Source: Deltaproteobacteria bacterium
GTDB lineage: Bacteria; Myxococcota; B64-G9
Length of the DNA: 64,000 nucleotides
Assembly (NCBI GenBank): GCA_019314375.1
Contig: JAFCZJ010000006.1
Location: forward strand, 1-64,000
Reading direction: 5' to 3'
Shown here: positions 17,651-25,844 of the stretch, one piece after another
Layout of the letters: the number at the start of each line of letters is the position of its first letter
Numbering within the stretch: the first letter of the stretch is position 1
The notes under the pieces: generated by a model
Databases searched by the model: none
What the model was told of the DNA's origin: nothing
Seen by the model: only the letters and a program-made list of their open reading frames with translations
Position numbers and translations under genes: made by a program

Positions 17651-18975
17651 ACACGAATCTTCAAGAAGGGGTGGATTTTGGGGCTTGGATGGACCGCCTG
17701 GCCGGGCTCGGTACATGTTTGCGTAAGGGCCGTTTGGAATCCGTCATGGGGAACTCCTTGCTGGCCAGTTTGCCTGGTGCCCGACTTGGCGAGCGGGTTC
17801 ATTTTGAAGGTGGCCATGGCTGGGGCGAGGTCGTGGGCTTTGACGGTGAACGGGTCCGCTTGGCTCCGGCGGGGCGGGTGCAAGGTCTGCGGCCGGGTTT
17901 GGGGCTTCATTGTAGCGGAGCGTCTTTTCGAGTGCCCTTTGGTGAAGACCTTCAGGGGCGAATCATTGATGCCCAGGCCCGCCCCATGGACGAGGCGGGG
18001 CCTTGGCATGTTCAGTCCATGCTTGAGTTGCACGGGCTGACGCCGGATCCCCTGGCTCGGCAGGCGGTGGTCCGGCCCATGCCAACCGGGGTTCGGTGTC
18101 TGGATGCCTTGGTCAGCCTGGCTGAAGGACAACGGCTGGGGCTCTTTGCCGGGCCCGGTCTGGGGAAGTCGAGTTTGCTTGGGCAACTGGCCAGGGGCTG
18201 TCAGGCCGACAGACTGGTCATCGCCCTGGTGGGCGAACGGGGGCGGGAGATCGGAGATTTTCTTCGCGACGAGTTGGGCCCCGATGGCCTTGCACGAACA
18301 GTGGTTGTGGCCGCTCCGGCAGATGTGCCGGCTGCTGACAGGGCGCGTGTGGTACCGATGGCCACGGCCATCGCAGAAGGTTTCAGGGACCGGGGCCATC
18401 GGGTGTTGCTGCTCGTTGACTCATTGACTCGCCATGCCCGTGCTCTTCGCGAGTTGGCCTTGGGTGCGGGCGAACTCATGGGCAGAGGGGGCTATCCGCC
18501 TTCGGTTTTCGAGTCTCTTGCGACTTTGGTGGAGCGGGCTGGATGTGGTTCGCAGGGCTCCATCACAGCCATATACACCGTGTTGACGGAGGGGGATCTT
18601 GAAGCAGATCCGCTGGCTGAGGAACTCAGGGGTCTCTTGGATGGGCACTGGGTTTTGAGTCGAGAGTTGGCCGCCCGTGGATGTTTTCCCGCTTTGGATC
18701 CACTGCGTTCATTGAGTCGCCTGATGGATCGGGTGATCACGCCTGAGCATGCAAAGGCGGCCGGGCGAATCAAGTCATTGTTCGGTGCTTATTGGGATCG
18801 CCGGGACTTGATCGCGGCCGGCGCATACGAACAAGGCACTGAAGTGGAGACGGACCATGCCATGGCGATTTGGCCGCAGATTTTGGCCTTCTTCCAGCAA
18901 GCCAAGGAAACAAAGGTGAGCTGGGAGGAAAGCTTGAATGCTCTTGAAGCCTTGCTGGAAAGGGAGTGGAAATGA
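17647..18975 (+). CDS. sctN: T3SS ATPase SctN (FliI/YscN family)
   Basis: 442 residues. F1-beta-like hexameric ATPase at the cytoplasmic base of the secretion apparatus, which unfolds and releases chaperoned substrates. Walker A AGPGLGKSS (168-176, Lys174), Walker B VLLLVDS (Asp258), then GRGGYPPSVFESLATLVERAG, a T3SS-ATPase signature. The C-terminal helical region EVETDHAMAIWPQILAFFQQ is typical. Start at ATG 17647 by ATGA overlap with sctL. Confidence 0.96.
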   Translation: MNTNLQEGVDFGAWMDRLAGLGTCLRKGRLESVMGNSLLASLPGARLGERVHFEGGHGWGEVVGFDGERVRLAPAGRVQGLRPGLGLHCSGASFRVPFGEDLQGRIIDAQARPMDEAGPWHVQSMLELHGLTPDPLARQAVVRPMPTGVRCLDALVSLAEGQRLGLFAGPGLGKSSLLGQLARGCQADRLVIALVGERGREIGDFLRDELGPDGLARTVVVAAPADVPAADRARVVPMATAIAEGFRDRGHRVLLLVDSLTRHARALRELALGAGELMGRGGYPPSVFESLATLVERAGCGSQGSITAIYTVLTEGDLEADPLAEELRGLLDGHWVLSRELAARGCFPALDPLRSLSRLMDRVITPEHAKAAGRIKSLFGAYWDRRDLIAAGAYEQGTEVETDHAMAIWPQILAFFQQAKETKVSWEESLNALEALLEREWK

Positions 18976-19373
18976 TGGAGGCCAAGAGACAAGGACGCCT
19001 GCTTCGCGTGGCTGAAATCAAACGGTCTGTGGCTCTTGCCGGCCTGCGTCAGGCTCTGGCCAGGCGGCGTGCCGATCGTGAATTCCATCTGTCAGCACAA
19101 AGCAGCCAGGCTGCAAAGGATTTGGAGGTGGAGGGTTTGTTGGCGAGACGTCTGGGCAGCGGAGCGCTTGAAGTGCATCGTTGGGCTTGGGGCTGGTCTG
19201 GAGTGATCGAGGGACAAGCGAAGACCTTGAAAGTGAAATCTCAGCAAGCACAGGCGACCTCTGCTGAATCCGCGGAGGAAGCGCAAAGATCCGCTCGGTG
19301 TTTTGGGCGAGCCTTGGCGCTGGAAGGGATGATCGCAAGACAGCTCAGAAGTAGTACTTGCCGCCGAAGGTGA
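18972..19373 (+). CDS. sctO: T3SS central stalk, SctO (YscO/FliJ)-like, 3' end overlapped
   Basis: 133 residues, almost entirely charged helix, fitting the coiled-coil stalk that rotates within the SctN hexamer. The assignment rests on position directly after sctN (ATGA overlap) and composition. The last ~10 codons (SSTCRRR end) lie inside the convergent outer-membrane protein gene, a 29-bp overlap. The original C-terminus may therefore have been replaced when that gene arrived. It is slightly shorter than typical YscO (~150). Confidence 0.65.
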   Translation: MMEAKRQGRLLRVAEIKRSVALAGLRQALARRRADREFHLSAQSSQAAKDLEVEGLLARRLGSGALEVHRWAWGWSGVIEGQAKTLKVKSQQAQATSAESAEEAQRSARCFGRALALEGMIARQLRSSTCRRR

Positions 19374-20007
19374 GTTGGAATCCTGTGTAGGAGTAATCGT
19401 CGTTGATGTTGCCCTGCACGGAAAACTCAGAGAAGGCACCGAAGGAACCGAAGATGAGTTCGGCCCCGGCACCTGCCTGGATCCAGAATCCCGTTTCCTC
19501 ATCGGCCTGGTCTGCGTCGGGGATGTAAAACGAGAAGCCCATGGTCATGAAGCCGTAGGGCAGGAGGGTAGAGATGGGGCCGAGATTGAAAAGGGGGTAA
19601 AAGCCGGTGACCCGGCCTCCCATGTTGAGGAGCGTGTCCCGATCATCCGCCCGCTCCCCTTTGACTGTGGCAAAGACCAAGTCCGGGCCCACTTTGATGT
19701 AGTCCCAGACACGGTAATCAAACATGAAGCCGAAGCCGGCCCCGAAGGCGCCGTCTACCTCACCGCCGAATCCGGCCACATCGAATTCATATTCGCTGGC
19801 CAGGATTAGTTCGATACGGGCCCCGACGGACATGATGGGCAGGCTTTCGGCAGAGCTTGGCGAAAGGGTCGGCTCGGCGCTTTCGGTGCCCTGGGCGGGA
19901 AGGCTCCACAGGCTCAAAGCCAAGGCGACTAACACTGCGCAATACGCCGCAGCATAAGAGGCCCTACAAAAAAGGGCCTCTAACAGCAACTGGATTCTTT
20001 TCTTCAT
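19345..20007 (-). CDS. Outer-membrane beta-barrel protein within the T3SS locus
   Basis: 220 residues from ATG 20007, with AAGGA 8 nt upstream. A signal peptide (MKKRIQ..., hydrophobic AYCAVLVALALSLWSLPAQG) is followed by alternating strands rich in Gly and aromatic residues. It ends TFGGKYYF with a C-terminal Phe, a BAM recognition signature. It resembles OmpW/OmpA-like small barrels. It is encoded opposite to the T3SS genes and splits them. Whether it serves secretion (for instance as an outer-membrane pore) is unknown. Confidence 0.7.
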   Translation of the reverse strand: MKKRIQLLLEALFCRASYAAAYCAVLVALALSLWSLPAQGTESAEPTLSPSSAESLPIMSVGARIELILASEYEFDVAGFGGEVDGAFGAGFGFMFDYRVWDYIKVGPDLVFATVKGERADDRDTLLNMGGRVTGFYPLFNLGPISTLLPYGFMTMGFSFYIPDADQADEETGFWIQAGAGAELIFGSFGAFSEFSVQGNINDDYSYTGFQLTFGGKYYF

Positions 20008-20199
20008 GGATCCTTCATTTCTATGGGGTTCTTTGTGGCGATCATGGCTGGGCATGTGAATCCTGTCAAATGTCTGACCCCAAGTGTCGTGTTCGGGATC
20101 CGGACAGGGTGCATGATGCATGAAGACATCTGATTCCTTTCCCCGATGGGCTGATTTGTAAGTAGCTGGAAAATAGACATAAAACCTATTGAGTGCAAT

Positions 20200-20215
20200 T
20201 GGCACGCACCTTGCT
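20200..20215 (+). promoter_or_regulatory. Sigma-54 promoter of T3SS segment 2
   Basis: TGGCACG (20200-20206), 4 bp, TTGCT (20211-20215): again an exact consensus match, sharing 14 of 16 positions with the site at 14854. The predicted start, 20226, is only 3 nt before the ATG at 20229, so the first gene would be nearly leaderless or its start is misplaced. Confidence 0.8.
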
Positions 20216-20228
20216 CATAGCAAGGGTC

Positions 20229-20705
20229 ATGGCGAACACAAATCATATTTCGAGCTTGTCGGCCGGATTCTCCAGCCTGGGACCGAAAATCGCAGGTGCC
20301 AAAATTCGACCTTTTGCACATCACTTGGAGCCTGTTTTGCCTCCAAGTTGGGGATTCTCGCCCACCTTGGGGCCTGTTGTTTGTCCCCTAAAATCGACTG
20401 AGTTTTTGTCGTCTGCAGTTGGAGCCTTGTCTGTCGAGGACCTGCCTCATTCTGATCCGGGCGCTTTGATCAACTTGGATCGAGCTCTGATGCAGGCAAG
20501 CGTTGCGGGCCTGTGCCTTCAATTCCAGTCCGCTGAGTTGATGGGGGTTGTGGCCGAAATTGCTCAGGTCCAGGGCGTTTTGCGTTGTCGCTTCAGGGCC
20601 GATGGGGCGGTACAGCGCCAAGGTCTTGAGAGAACGCGACAGGAGGTCCTTCGACGGCTCGAAGGGATTTCCTCGACCCCGGTGGTTTGCGAGGTGAGCT
20701 CATGA
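20229..20705 (+). CDS. Putative needle-length/substrate-switch protein (SctP-like)
   Basis: 158 residues. The N-terminal half is Pro/Ser-rich and disordered-looking. The C-terminal half (AELMGVVAEIAQVQGVLRCR, then QEVLRRLEG) loosely resembles the FliK/SctP C-terminal domain. Position between sctO and sctQ fits the Yersinia-like order N-O-P-Q. Very short for a molecular ruler, so it may be a minimal form. Only a weak sequence call. The ATGA overlap with sctQ supports co-translation. Confidence 0.4.
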   Translation: MANTNHISSLSAGFSSLGPKIAGAKIRPFAHHLEPVLPPSWGFSPTLGPVVCPLKSTEFLSSAVGALSVEDLPHSDPGALINLDRALMQASVAGLCLQFQSAELMGVVAEIAQVQGVLRCRFRADGAVQRQGLERTRQEVLRRLEGISSTPVVCEVSS

Positions 20706-21799
20706 TCAAAGGAACTCAGCCCTTTCCCTTTCATCGACTTCCCCGGTTGAATGCCGCTGATTTGGCCTTGGTCCAGAACGCACCGTCTGCGAGCAGCTTG
20801 GAGGTTTTGGGCCAGGTCGCGGGTGAGTTGATGAGCAACCTGGGTTTGGGCGGGGCTGAGCTTTGCATCCAGAAGGTACGTGCCATGCACTTGGAAGAGT
20901 TGCGTGGTCGATTTCCTGGTCGTTGGCCTTTCGCCTGCTTCGCTGACTTGAAGGCAGAGCGGGCCGGCGCATTGGCCTTAGACCCGCTTCTGGTCGGTCG
21001 GCTTTTGCAGGTGGCCTGTAAGGATGGCAGCAAGCCGAATTGGCAGACCGGTGGCCGCGGTGTGTTGGCCGCAATCATGGCTGCCGGTCTTGAGCGCTTG
21101 GTCTCGGGGGATGGCCAATGGCAGGGCTGGCGTTACGCAGGCTTGTTGGATTCGGCAGGGGATCTCGGCAGGACATTCGGGGATGCGGATCGCCTACTGG
21201 CGAGTTGGGTGCAGGTGCGCATGGGGTGGGATGAGGGTTGTGTGGTCTGGCTCGAGCCGGAGAGATCCGCGATGCGGACCGTCGTCTCGCGGGAGCCCGC
21301 ATCGCTTCCTTCCTGGTTTCCCTTGATCGCTACGGAACGTCTGGCTGCTTGCAAGCTGAGTATGGGTGAACTGCGCGCTGTGGGGCCGGGTGATGTGCTT
21401 CTGTTTGAGGAGCAGGAACCCTGTTTGTGTGTAGGCCCGGTGCGCATTTTGGGAAAACGTGATGGTCGTTTCTGGCAGGTACAGCATATGTGCCTTGTTC
21501 AAACGGGAGGAGAAGAGATGGGACAGTTTTCACAAGCGATGGATATGCAAGGCTTGGACTCGGTTGATCCGAGCAGCCTTCCCATGGGCCTGGTGATCGA
21601 AACCGGTCGTTGTCAGTTGACTGTAGCCAAAGTGGCGGACCTTAGGCCAGGGGACGTGCTGGAATTGGGTGAGCCTTTGATGGGCGCTTTGGAAATCCGC
21701 TGTGCGGATCGGATGCTTGGCCGCGGAGAATTGGTGGATGTGGAGGGCAGGCGAGGGCTGCGCATCACCGAATGGTGGTTGACGGAGCCAGGGTCATGA
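20702..21799 (+). CDS. sctQ: T3SS sorting-platform/C-ring protein SctQ
   Basis: 365 residues. Two C-terminal SpoA (surface presentation of antigens) domains are visible: AVGPGDVLLFEEQEP...VGPVRILGK (around residues 230-265) and LTVAKVADLRPGDVLELGEP...GRGELVDVEGRRGLRITEW (305-360). This matches YscQ/FliM-FliN fusion architecture. It forms the cytoplasmic pods that receive substrates. Overlaps the downstream FliO-like gene by 4 nt. Confidence 0.88.
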   Translation: MIKGTQPFPFHRLPRLNAADLALVQNAPSASSLEVLGQVAGELMSNLGLGGAELCIQKVRAMHLEELRGRFPGRWPFACFADLKAERAGALALDPLLVGRLLQVACKDGSKPNWQTGGRGVLAAIMAAGLERLVSGDGQWQGWRYAGLLDSAGDLGRTFGDADRLLASWVQVRMGWDEGCVVWLEPERSAMRTVVSREPASLPSWFPLIATERLAACKLSMGELRAVGPGDVLLFEEQEPCLCVGPVRILGKRDGRFWQVQHMCLVQTGGEEMGQFSQAMDMQGLDSVDPSSLPMGLVIETGRCQLTVAKVADLRPGDVLELGEPLMGALEIRCADRMLGRGELVDVEGRRGLRITEWWLTEPGS

Positions 21800-22185
21800 G
21801 CAAGTGGTCTGAGTCCTTGCAAAAGAGGACCACCTGGCGTCGGTTCAGCATGTTGCTGGGAGCGCTGCTTTTGGTCGCTTCATGCATGACCAAGCCTGTC
21901 GCGGCCACGGATGGGGCCAATGTATCCACTATGTCCTGGGGGATTTTGTTGGCGGCAGGGGGGGTCGGGGCCCTGTGGTGGATGCGGCGAAGGAAGTCTG
22001 GCAGCAAAACGACCTCTTGTCTGGTGAGTCGCGAGACCCTCAAGTTGGGGAACAACCGGAGCGTACATCTCCTGGAGGTGGAAGGGCGCAGGCTGTTGGT
22101 GGGCTGCGCGGGGGAGCGCATGCAAGTGCTGGCTCGCTGGACCGATTCCGAATCGCGAGGCTGTGAGGAGGGCGAGAGATCATGA
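21796..22185 (+). CDS. FliO-family export-gate assembly protein in a non-flagellar T3SS
   Basis: 129 residues. A signal-like N-terminus, one membrane helix (WGILLAAGGVGALWWM), then a small cytoplasmic domain with SRETLKLGNNRSVHLLEVEG and RRLLVGCAGERMQVLARW. This fits the FliO pattern (V.r..Lg...s.hlvevggr.lLlG). FliO helps FliP assemble in flagella and is normally absent from non-flagellar systems. It lies precisely between sctQ and sctR, the place of fliO between fliN and fliP. ATGA overlaps on both sides. Confidence 0.7.
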   Translation: MSKWSESLQKRTTWRRFSMLLGALLLVASCMTKPVAATDGANVSTMSWGILLAAGGVGALWWMRRRKSGSKTTSCLVSRETLKLGNNRSVHLLEVEGRRLLVGCAGERMQVLARWTDSESRGCEEGERS

Positions 22186-22808
22186 CTGATTCTCCGATGG
22201 TGCTCTTGGGTCTGGGCTTGGCGGCTGGGCTCTTGCCTTTCTTTATGGTGATGCTGACCTCCTTCGTGAAGATGGCGGTGGTCCTGGGCATCGTGCGATC
22301 GGCCCTGGGAACTCCTCAAATACCACCCAACAGCGTGGTGACGGGTTTGGCCCTGGTGCTCAGCCTGGTGGTGATGGCCCCGGTCTTAGAGCAGGTAGGT
22401 CTAAAGCTGGAAGAGAACGCACAGGTCTTTGAGTCCGGTTCAGCCAAAGAAATGTTGGCAGCCGTTGGTAAGTCTGCCGAGCCGGTTCAGGCCTTCTTGA
22501 TCCGACACACCCGTCCCGAACATTTGGCCGAACTGAAAGAGTGGATGGACGGGGATGTGCGGAATGATTCTTGGCGTGTTTTGGTGCCGGCCTTCGTGGT
22601 TGGGCAGTTGCACGATGCTTTCCGTATGGGCTTCGCTATTTTTCTGCCTTTTCTTCTGCTGGACATGTTGGTGGCCGGGGTCCTTCTGTCTTTGGGCATG
22701 CACATGCTGTCGCCCACCACCGTCTCTTTGCCATTCAAGTTGTTGCTCTTCGCCATGTTGGACGGCTGGAGCCTAATCGGAACCCAACTCTTGGGCCAAT
22801 ACCTCTAG
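22182..22808 (+). CDS. sctR: T3SS export gate protein SctR (FliP/YscR)
   Basis: 208 residues, multi-pass. Family motifs LLPFFMVMLTSFVKMAVVLG, RSALGTPQIPPNSVVTGLAL, VVGQLHDAFRMGFAIFLPFL and the C-terminal HMLSPTTVSLPFKLLLFAM followed by LDGWSLIGTQLL. Forms the pentameric core of the export gate in the inner membrane. There is no cleaved signal peptide as seen in FliP, in line with YscR. Confidence 0.96.
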   Translation: MTDSPMVLLGLGLAAGLLPFFMVMLTSFVKMAVVLGIVRSALGTPQIPPNSVVTGLALVLSLVVMAPVLEQVGLKLEENAQVFESGSAKEMLAAVGKSAEPVQAFLIRHTRPEHLAELKEWMDGDVRNDSWRVLVPAFVVGQLHDAFRMGFAIFLPFLLLDMLVAGVLLSLGMHMLSPTTVSLPFKLLLFAMLDGWSLIGTQLLGQYL

Positions 22809-22813
22809 AGGAC

Positions 22814-23095
22814 ATGCTCATGCAATCCGAAATGAATATATCTTTGGAGCTTGCTCGTAGAGGGCTTTGGTTGCTCCTGGCCATCGGGGCTCCCGTGGTC
22901 TTGTCCGCATTGGCCACAGGTCTGCTGGTGGGATTGCTTCAGGCAGCGACTCAGATTCAGGAGTTCACTCTCTCCTTCGTGCCCAAGATGCTGGTTGTGC
23001 TTTTGGTCTTGGCATTGGTGGCACCCTGGATGGGAGAGCAACTTCTTGCCTTTGCCAACCTGGCTTTGTCGGAGGGTTTGGCATCGTGGCACTGA
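22814..23095 (+). CDS. sctS: T3SS export gate protein SctS (FliQ/YscS)
   Basis: 93 residues with two transmembrane helices. Motifs LLLAIGAPVVLSALATGLLVGLLQAATQIQEFTLSFVPK are the FliQ signature (shown here as one continuous stretch of about residues 22-60). Start at ATG 22814 or ATG 22820. Forms the four-subunit belt of the export gate around SctR. Confidence 0.95.
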   Translation: MLMQSEMNISLELARRGLWLLLAIGAPVVLSALATGLLVGLLQAATQIQEFTLSFVPKMLVVLLVLALVAPWMGEQLLAFANLALSEGLASWH

Positions 23096-23805
23096 GTTCC
23101 ATTACCTGGATCGGCTTGTTGGCCTGTCGCTTGTTGCCGGCCGTACTTTTCGTGCCTGCCTTTGGGGGAGCTCGGCTCCCCGTCCCCGCTCGCCTCGGCT
23201 TGGCCATGTGTCTAGCCTGGGCTTTGATGCCCATGGCCCTGTTGACTCAGGAGGCTCCTCATGGCTGGGTTTGTTTGGCCTTGATGGGGAAGGAACTGGC
23301 CGTGGGGATCGTGCTGGCCTTTGCCGCCAACTGTGCTTTCGACGCCCTGCGCATGGCTGGTGGGTGGTTGGATAACCTGGCGGGCACCCAGCGCAGCCAG
23401 GTGACCTCCGCGGCAGGGCAGGGCCGGGGCGGTCCCTTGGCGGAATTGCACGCCTTGTTGGCTGTGCTGATTTTTTTTGCGTTGGGCGGTCCGGAGCAGG
23501 CGTTGGCGTCCCTTGCAGAGTCATTGCGATTGTTGCCCTTGGCTGGATTTCCCGACAGTTCTTTGTTGCGTTCGGTAGGTGGCATGGCCATCGACTTGAG
23601 CAATGCGGCCATTCGTTGCGCCGCGGCTCTGGCCTTACCCGCCGGCTTGGCCGTGGTTTTGACGGATGGTTTGTTGGGATTGCTCAACCGTTCGGCACCT
23701 GGCTTGCCGGTTTATTTCGTGGGCTTGCCATTGCGCATGAGCGCGGTCCTGGCCGTGGTGGCCATCGGGCTGGAGCGCTTGCCCGATTTGTGGATTGGAT
23801 TGTGA
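23086..23805 (+). CDS. sctT: T3SS export gate protein SctT (FliR/YscT)
   Basis: 239 residues, multi-pass. Motifs WIGLLACRLLPAVLFVPAFG, ELAVGIVLAFAANCAFDALR, GGWLDNLAGTQRSQVTS and a C-terminal VYFVGLPLRMSAVLAVV. GTG 23086 is chosen because it overlaps the sctS stop by 10 nt and places the first helix correctly. A single copy caps the SctR-SctS cone. sctU, which normally follows, is absent: an opposite-strand gene ends 17 bp downstream. Confidence 0.92.
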   Translation: MALSSITWIGLLACRLLPAVLFVPAFGGARLPVPARLGLAMCLAWALMPMALLTQEAPHGWVCLALMGKELAVGIVLAFAANCAFDALRMAGGWLDNLAGTQRSQVTSAAGQGRGGPLAELHALLAVLIFFALGGPEQALASLAESLRLLPLAGFPDSSLLRSVGGMAIDLSNAAIRCAAALALPAGLAVVLTDGLLGLLNRSAPGLPVYFVGLPLRMSAVLAVVAIGLERLPDLWIGL

Positions 23806-23821
23806 CGAAAGCGGATCTTGT

Positions 23822-25804
23822 CTATTGGCTCAATTTGTCGATGAGGTGCTGGGCCTGCTTGTAAGGAATGGTGCCTGGGCGGACAATGCGTTGCATGTCC
23901 TTGAGAATAGCAAGGGCATGCTTGTTGTCGCCTCCGGCGGATGTGGCTTCAGCCTTTTTTAGAACATTTAGCGCCACGCGTTCGAGTTTCTTCATGCCGC
24001 CTTCGCAGTTGCGATCATTTGGGTGTAGACGCAGGCACTCGTCCCAGAAGGCGAAAGCCTTGAAGTAATCTTTTTTGCTGAAGATCACGAATCCTTGCTT
24101 GTAGAGACGAGAGGCCAGCTGCATCGCTATGTCCGAGCGGTACTTGCTGGTCAGACTGGCCGGGATGATTTTTGCATCCAGCTTCAATGCCTCAATCAGG
24201 GTTTTCCTGCCTTCGTCGTTACCCCGCATGAGAGCCACGCCGCCTTCTACCTGCTTGGTTTTGAGGCGCTTCATTTTGCTGAACAGGTCCCTGGCTTGAG
24301 CCTTGACTGAATGATTGCGGCTTTCGCCCAGCTTGCTCAGGGTGGCCAAGGCCTTATCGATTTTTCCATCGTAGTAATCCATGATGGCGTCAGCGATGGC
24401 CTTTTCAGGATAGATTTTCCGGATTAGCTCTCTCGGTTCCATGGGCCCGCGGTGCTTGACGGATTCACAGTCATACAAATATGGGGTAAACACGCGGCGT
24501 CTGCGCCTCAGTTGCTTCTCGAATTTTTTGACCCAGGCTTCATAGACCGGCTTGTCGCAAGGGTTCAATCGCATATACTCCTTAGCGATGCCGTGGGCCT
24601 TTGCGTAGTCCTTTTTCTTGTTGGCGTCTTTGAATGACAGTTTGTAGTACCTCGATAGCTTGTCTTTTGCCTCGTCCAGCGGACCGCTGGCTTGTTTGAA
24701 ATAGGTGCTGTTGTCCGGGATGGACTTCAAGAGTACCCGGGCCTCGGCCCAGTGCTTGAGATCGTACTCCACCATTCCCTTCTTGAATTGCTTGGCATTT
24801 ATCAACTCAGCCTCAATGCGGGCAGCCAGGCCACGGCAGGGTTTACAAAGTGGGTGCACGGACAGAGACTCGGCCACTTCCTTTTTTGCGCCTTCCCAGT
24901 TCAGTTGATCCACAAGAGATTGGGCTTGTTTGAGGTGTTTTTCCGCTTGTAACTCGATGGGCATGGTGGGGGTTGTGGGTTGCTGAATTTGAGGTGTCGC
25001 CGGCTTGGGTTTGGGCGGCTCCAGCAATCCCAAAAAGACGACCACGACGGCTGAGATGGCTGCCAGGGTAGCGACCATGCTCAAAATCATCAACTTGCGC
25101 TTTTTGCGTGCCAGGTGCTTGTTCAGATCAAACTGGCCGATTGCGAAGACAAACTCGATGGCACCGAAGCGCAGGGAATCTCCATGTCGCAGGCGGCCGG
25201 ACTCTGTGCGTTTCTTGTTGAGGAAGGTGCCGTTGGAGCTGCGCATGTCTTGTACTTTGCAGCGGTCTCCGCTTGTCGTCAGTTTGGCGTGTAACCTGGA
25301 GATGGATTTGTAGTCCAGGGTGATGTGGTTGCTCTCACCCCGGCCCACCTCTGTCTCGCCCGTTTCCAGAACGAATTCCTTTCCCTTCAGCGAACCGCGC
25401 AGGCCCACCAAGCGCGGGCCTTTTTTCTGCTCTTGTTGAGGTTTCGGCATGATGTGCTTGTCCGTGGCTGCCGGGAGGTCCTGCCGGGTTCCAACCGATG
25501 TATCAGAGGCATCTGTTCCGATGAGGGATAAAGTATAGACACCGATTTCGATCTGGCAACCGGGCTCCAACTCCATGACGTCTTCTTCCACGGCCTGGCC
25601 GTCCAGCAAGGTGCCTTGCCCTTCAGTCAGATCTTCAATAAAAACGCTATTGCCCTCGCGCCAAGCCCTGAGGTGATGACGGGAAACGCTACGGGAGCCA
25701 AGCACCAGGTCGCAATCATTGCCGCGACCAAGAGTGATCGGTTCCTCGTCGAGTTGGACTTTCTGAGTTTTTCCATTCGGATCGATTATTTTTAGATGGA
25801 ACAT
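23822..25804 (-). CDS. Dual-FHA, single-TM, TPR-like membrane protein
   Basis: 660 residues. Two cytoplasmic FHA domains (~22-95, GRGNDCDLVLGSRSVSRHH; ~148-222, GRGESNHITLDYKSISRLHA with SSNGT) bind phosphothreonine in related proteins. A basic stretch RKKRK precedes one membrane helix (~238-262). The ~400-residue C-terminal part has helical TPR-like repeats (e.g. AEKHLKQAQSLVDQLNWEGA) and would lie in the periplasm. ATG 25804 is preferred over TTG 25810. The topology (FHA, one helix, periplasmic domain) echoes SctD, but sequence similarity to SctD was not seen. It ends 17 bp from sctT, in convergent orientation. Confidence 0.75.
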   Translation of the reverse strand: MFHLKIIDPNGKTQKVQLDEEPITLGRGNDCDLVLGSRSVSRHHLRAWREGNSVFIEDLTEGQGTLLDGQAVEEDVMELEPGCQIEIGVYTLSLIGTDASDTSVGTRQDLPAATDKHIMPKPQQEQKKGPRLVGLRGSLKGKEFVLETGETEVGRGESNHITLDYKSISRLHAKLTTSGDRCKVQDMRSSNGTFLNKKRTESGRLRHGDSLRFGAIEFVFAIGQFDLNKHLARKKRKLMILSMVATLAAISAVVVVFLGLLEPPKPKPATPQIQQPTTPTMPIELQAEKHLKQAQSLVDQLNWEGAKKEVAESLSVHPLCKPCRGLAARIEAELINAKQFKKGMVEYDLKHWAEARVLLKSIPDNSTYFKQASGPLDEAKDKLSRYYKLSFKDANKKKDYAKAHGIAKEYMRLNPCDKPVYEAWVKKFEKQLRRRRRVFTPYLYDCESVKHRGPMEPRELIRKIYPEKAIADAIMDYYDGKIDKALATLSKLGESRNHSVKAQARDLFSKMKRLKTKQVEGGVALMRGNDEGRKTLIEALKLDAKIIPASLTSKYRSDIAMQLASRLYKQGFVIFSKKDYFKAFAFWDECLRLHPNDRNCEGGMKKLERVALNVLKKAEATSAGGDNKHALAILKDMQRIVRPGTIPYKQAQHLIDKLSQ

Positions 25805-25844
25805 GGTCAAATCATAGCCGAGGCGTCGGGATCTCTCAAGCTAA

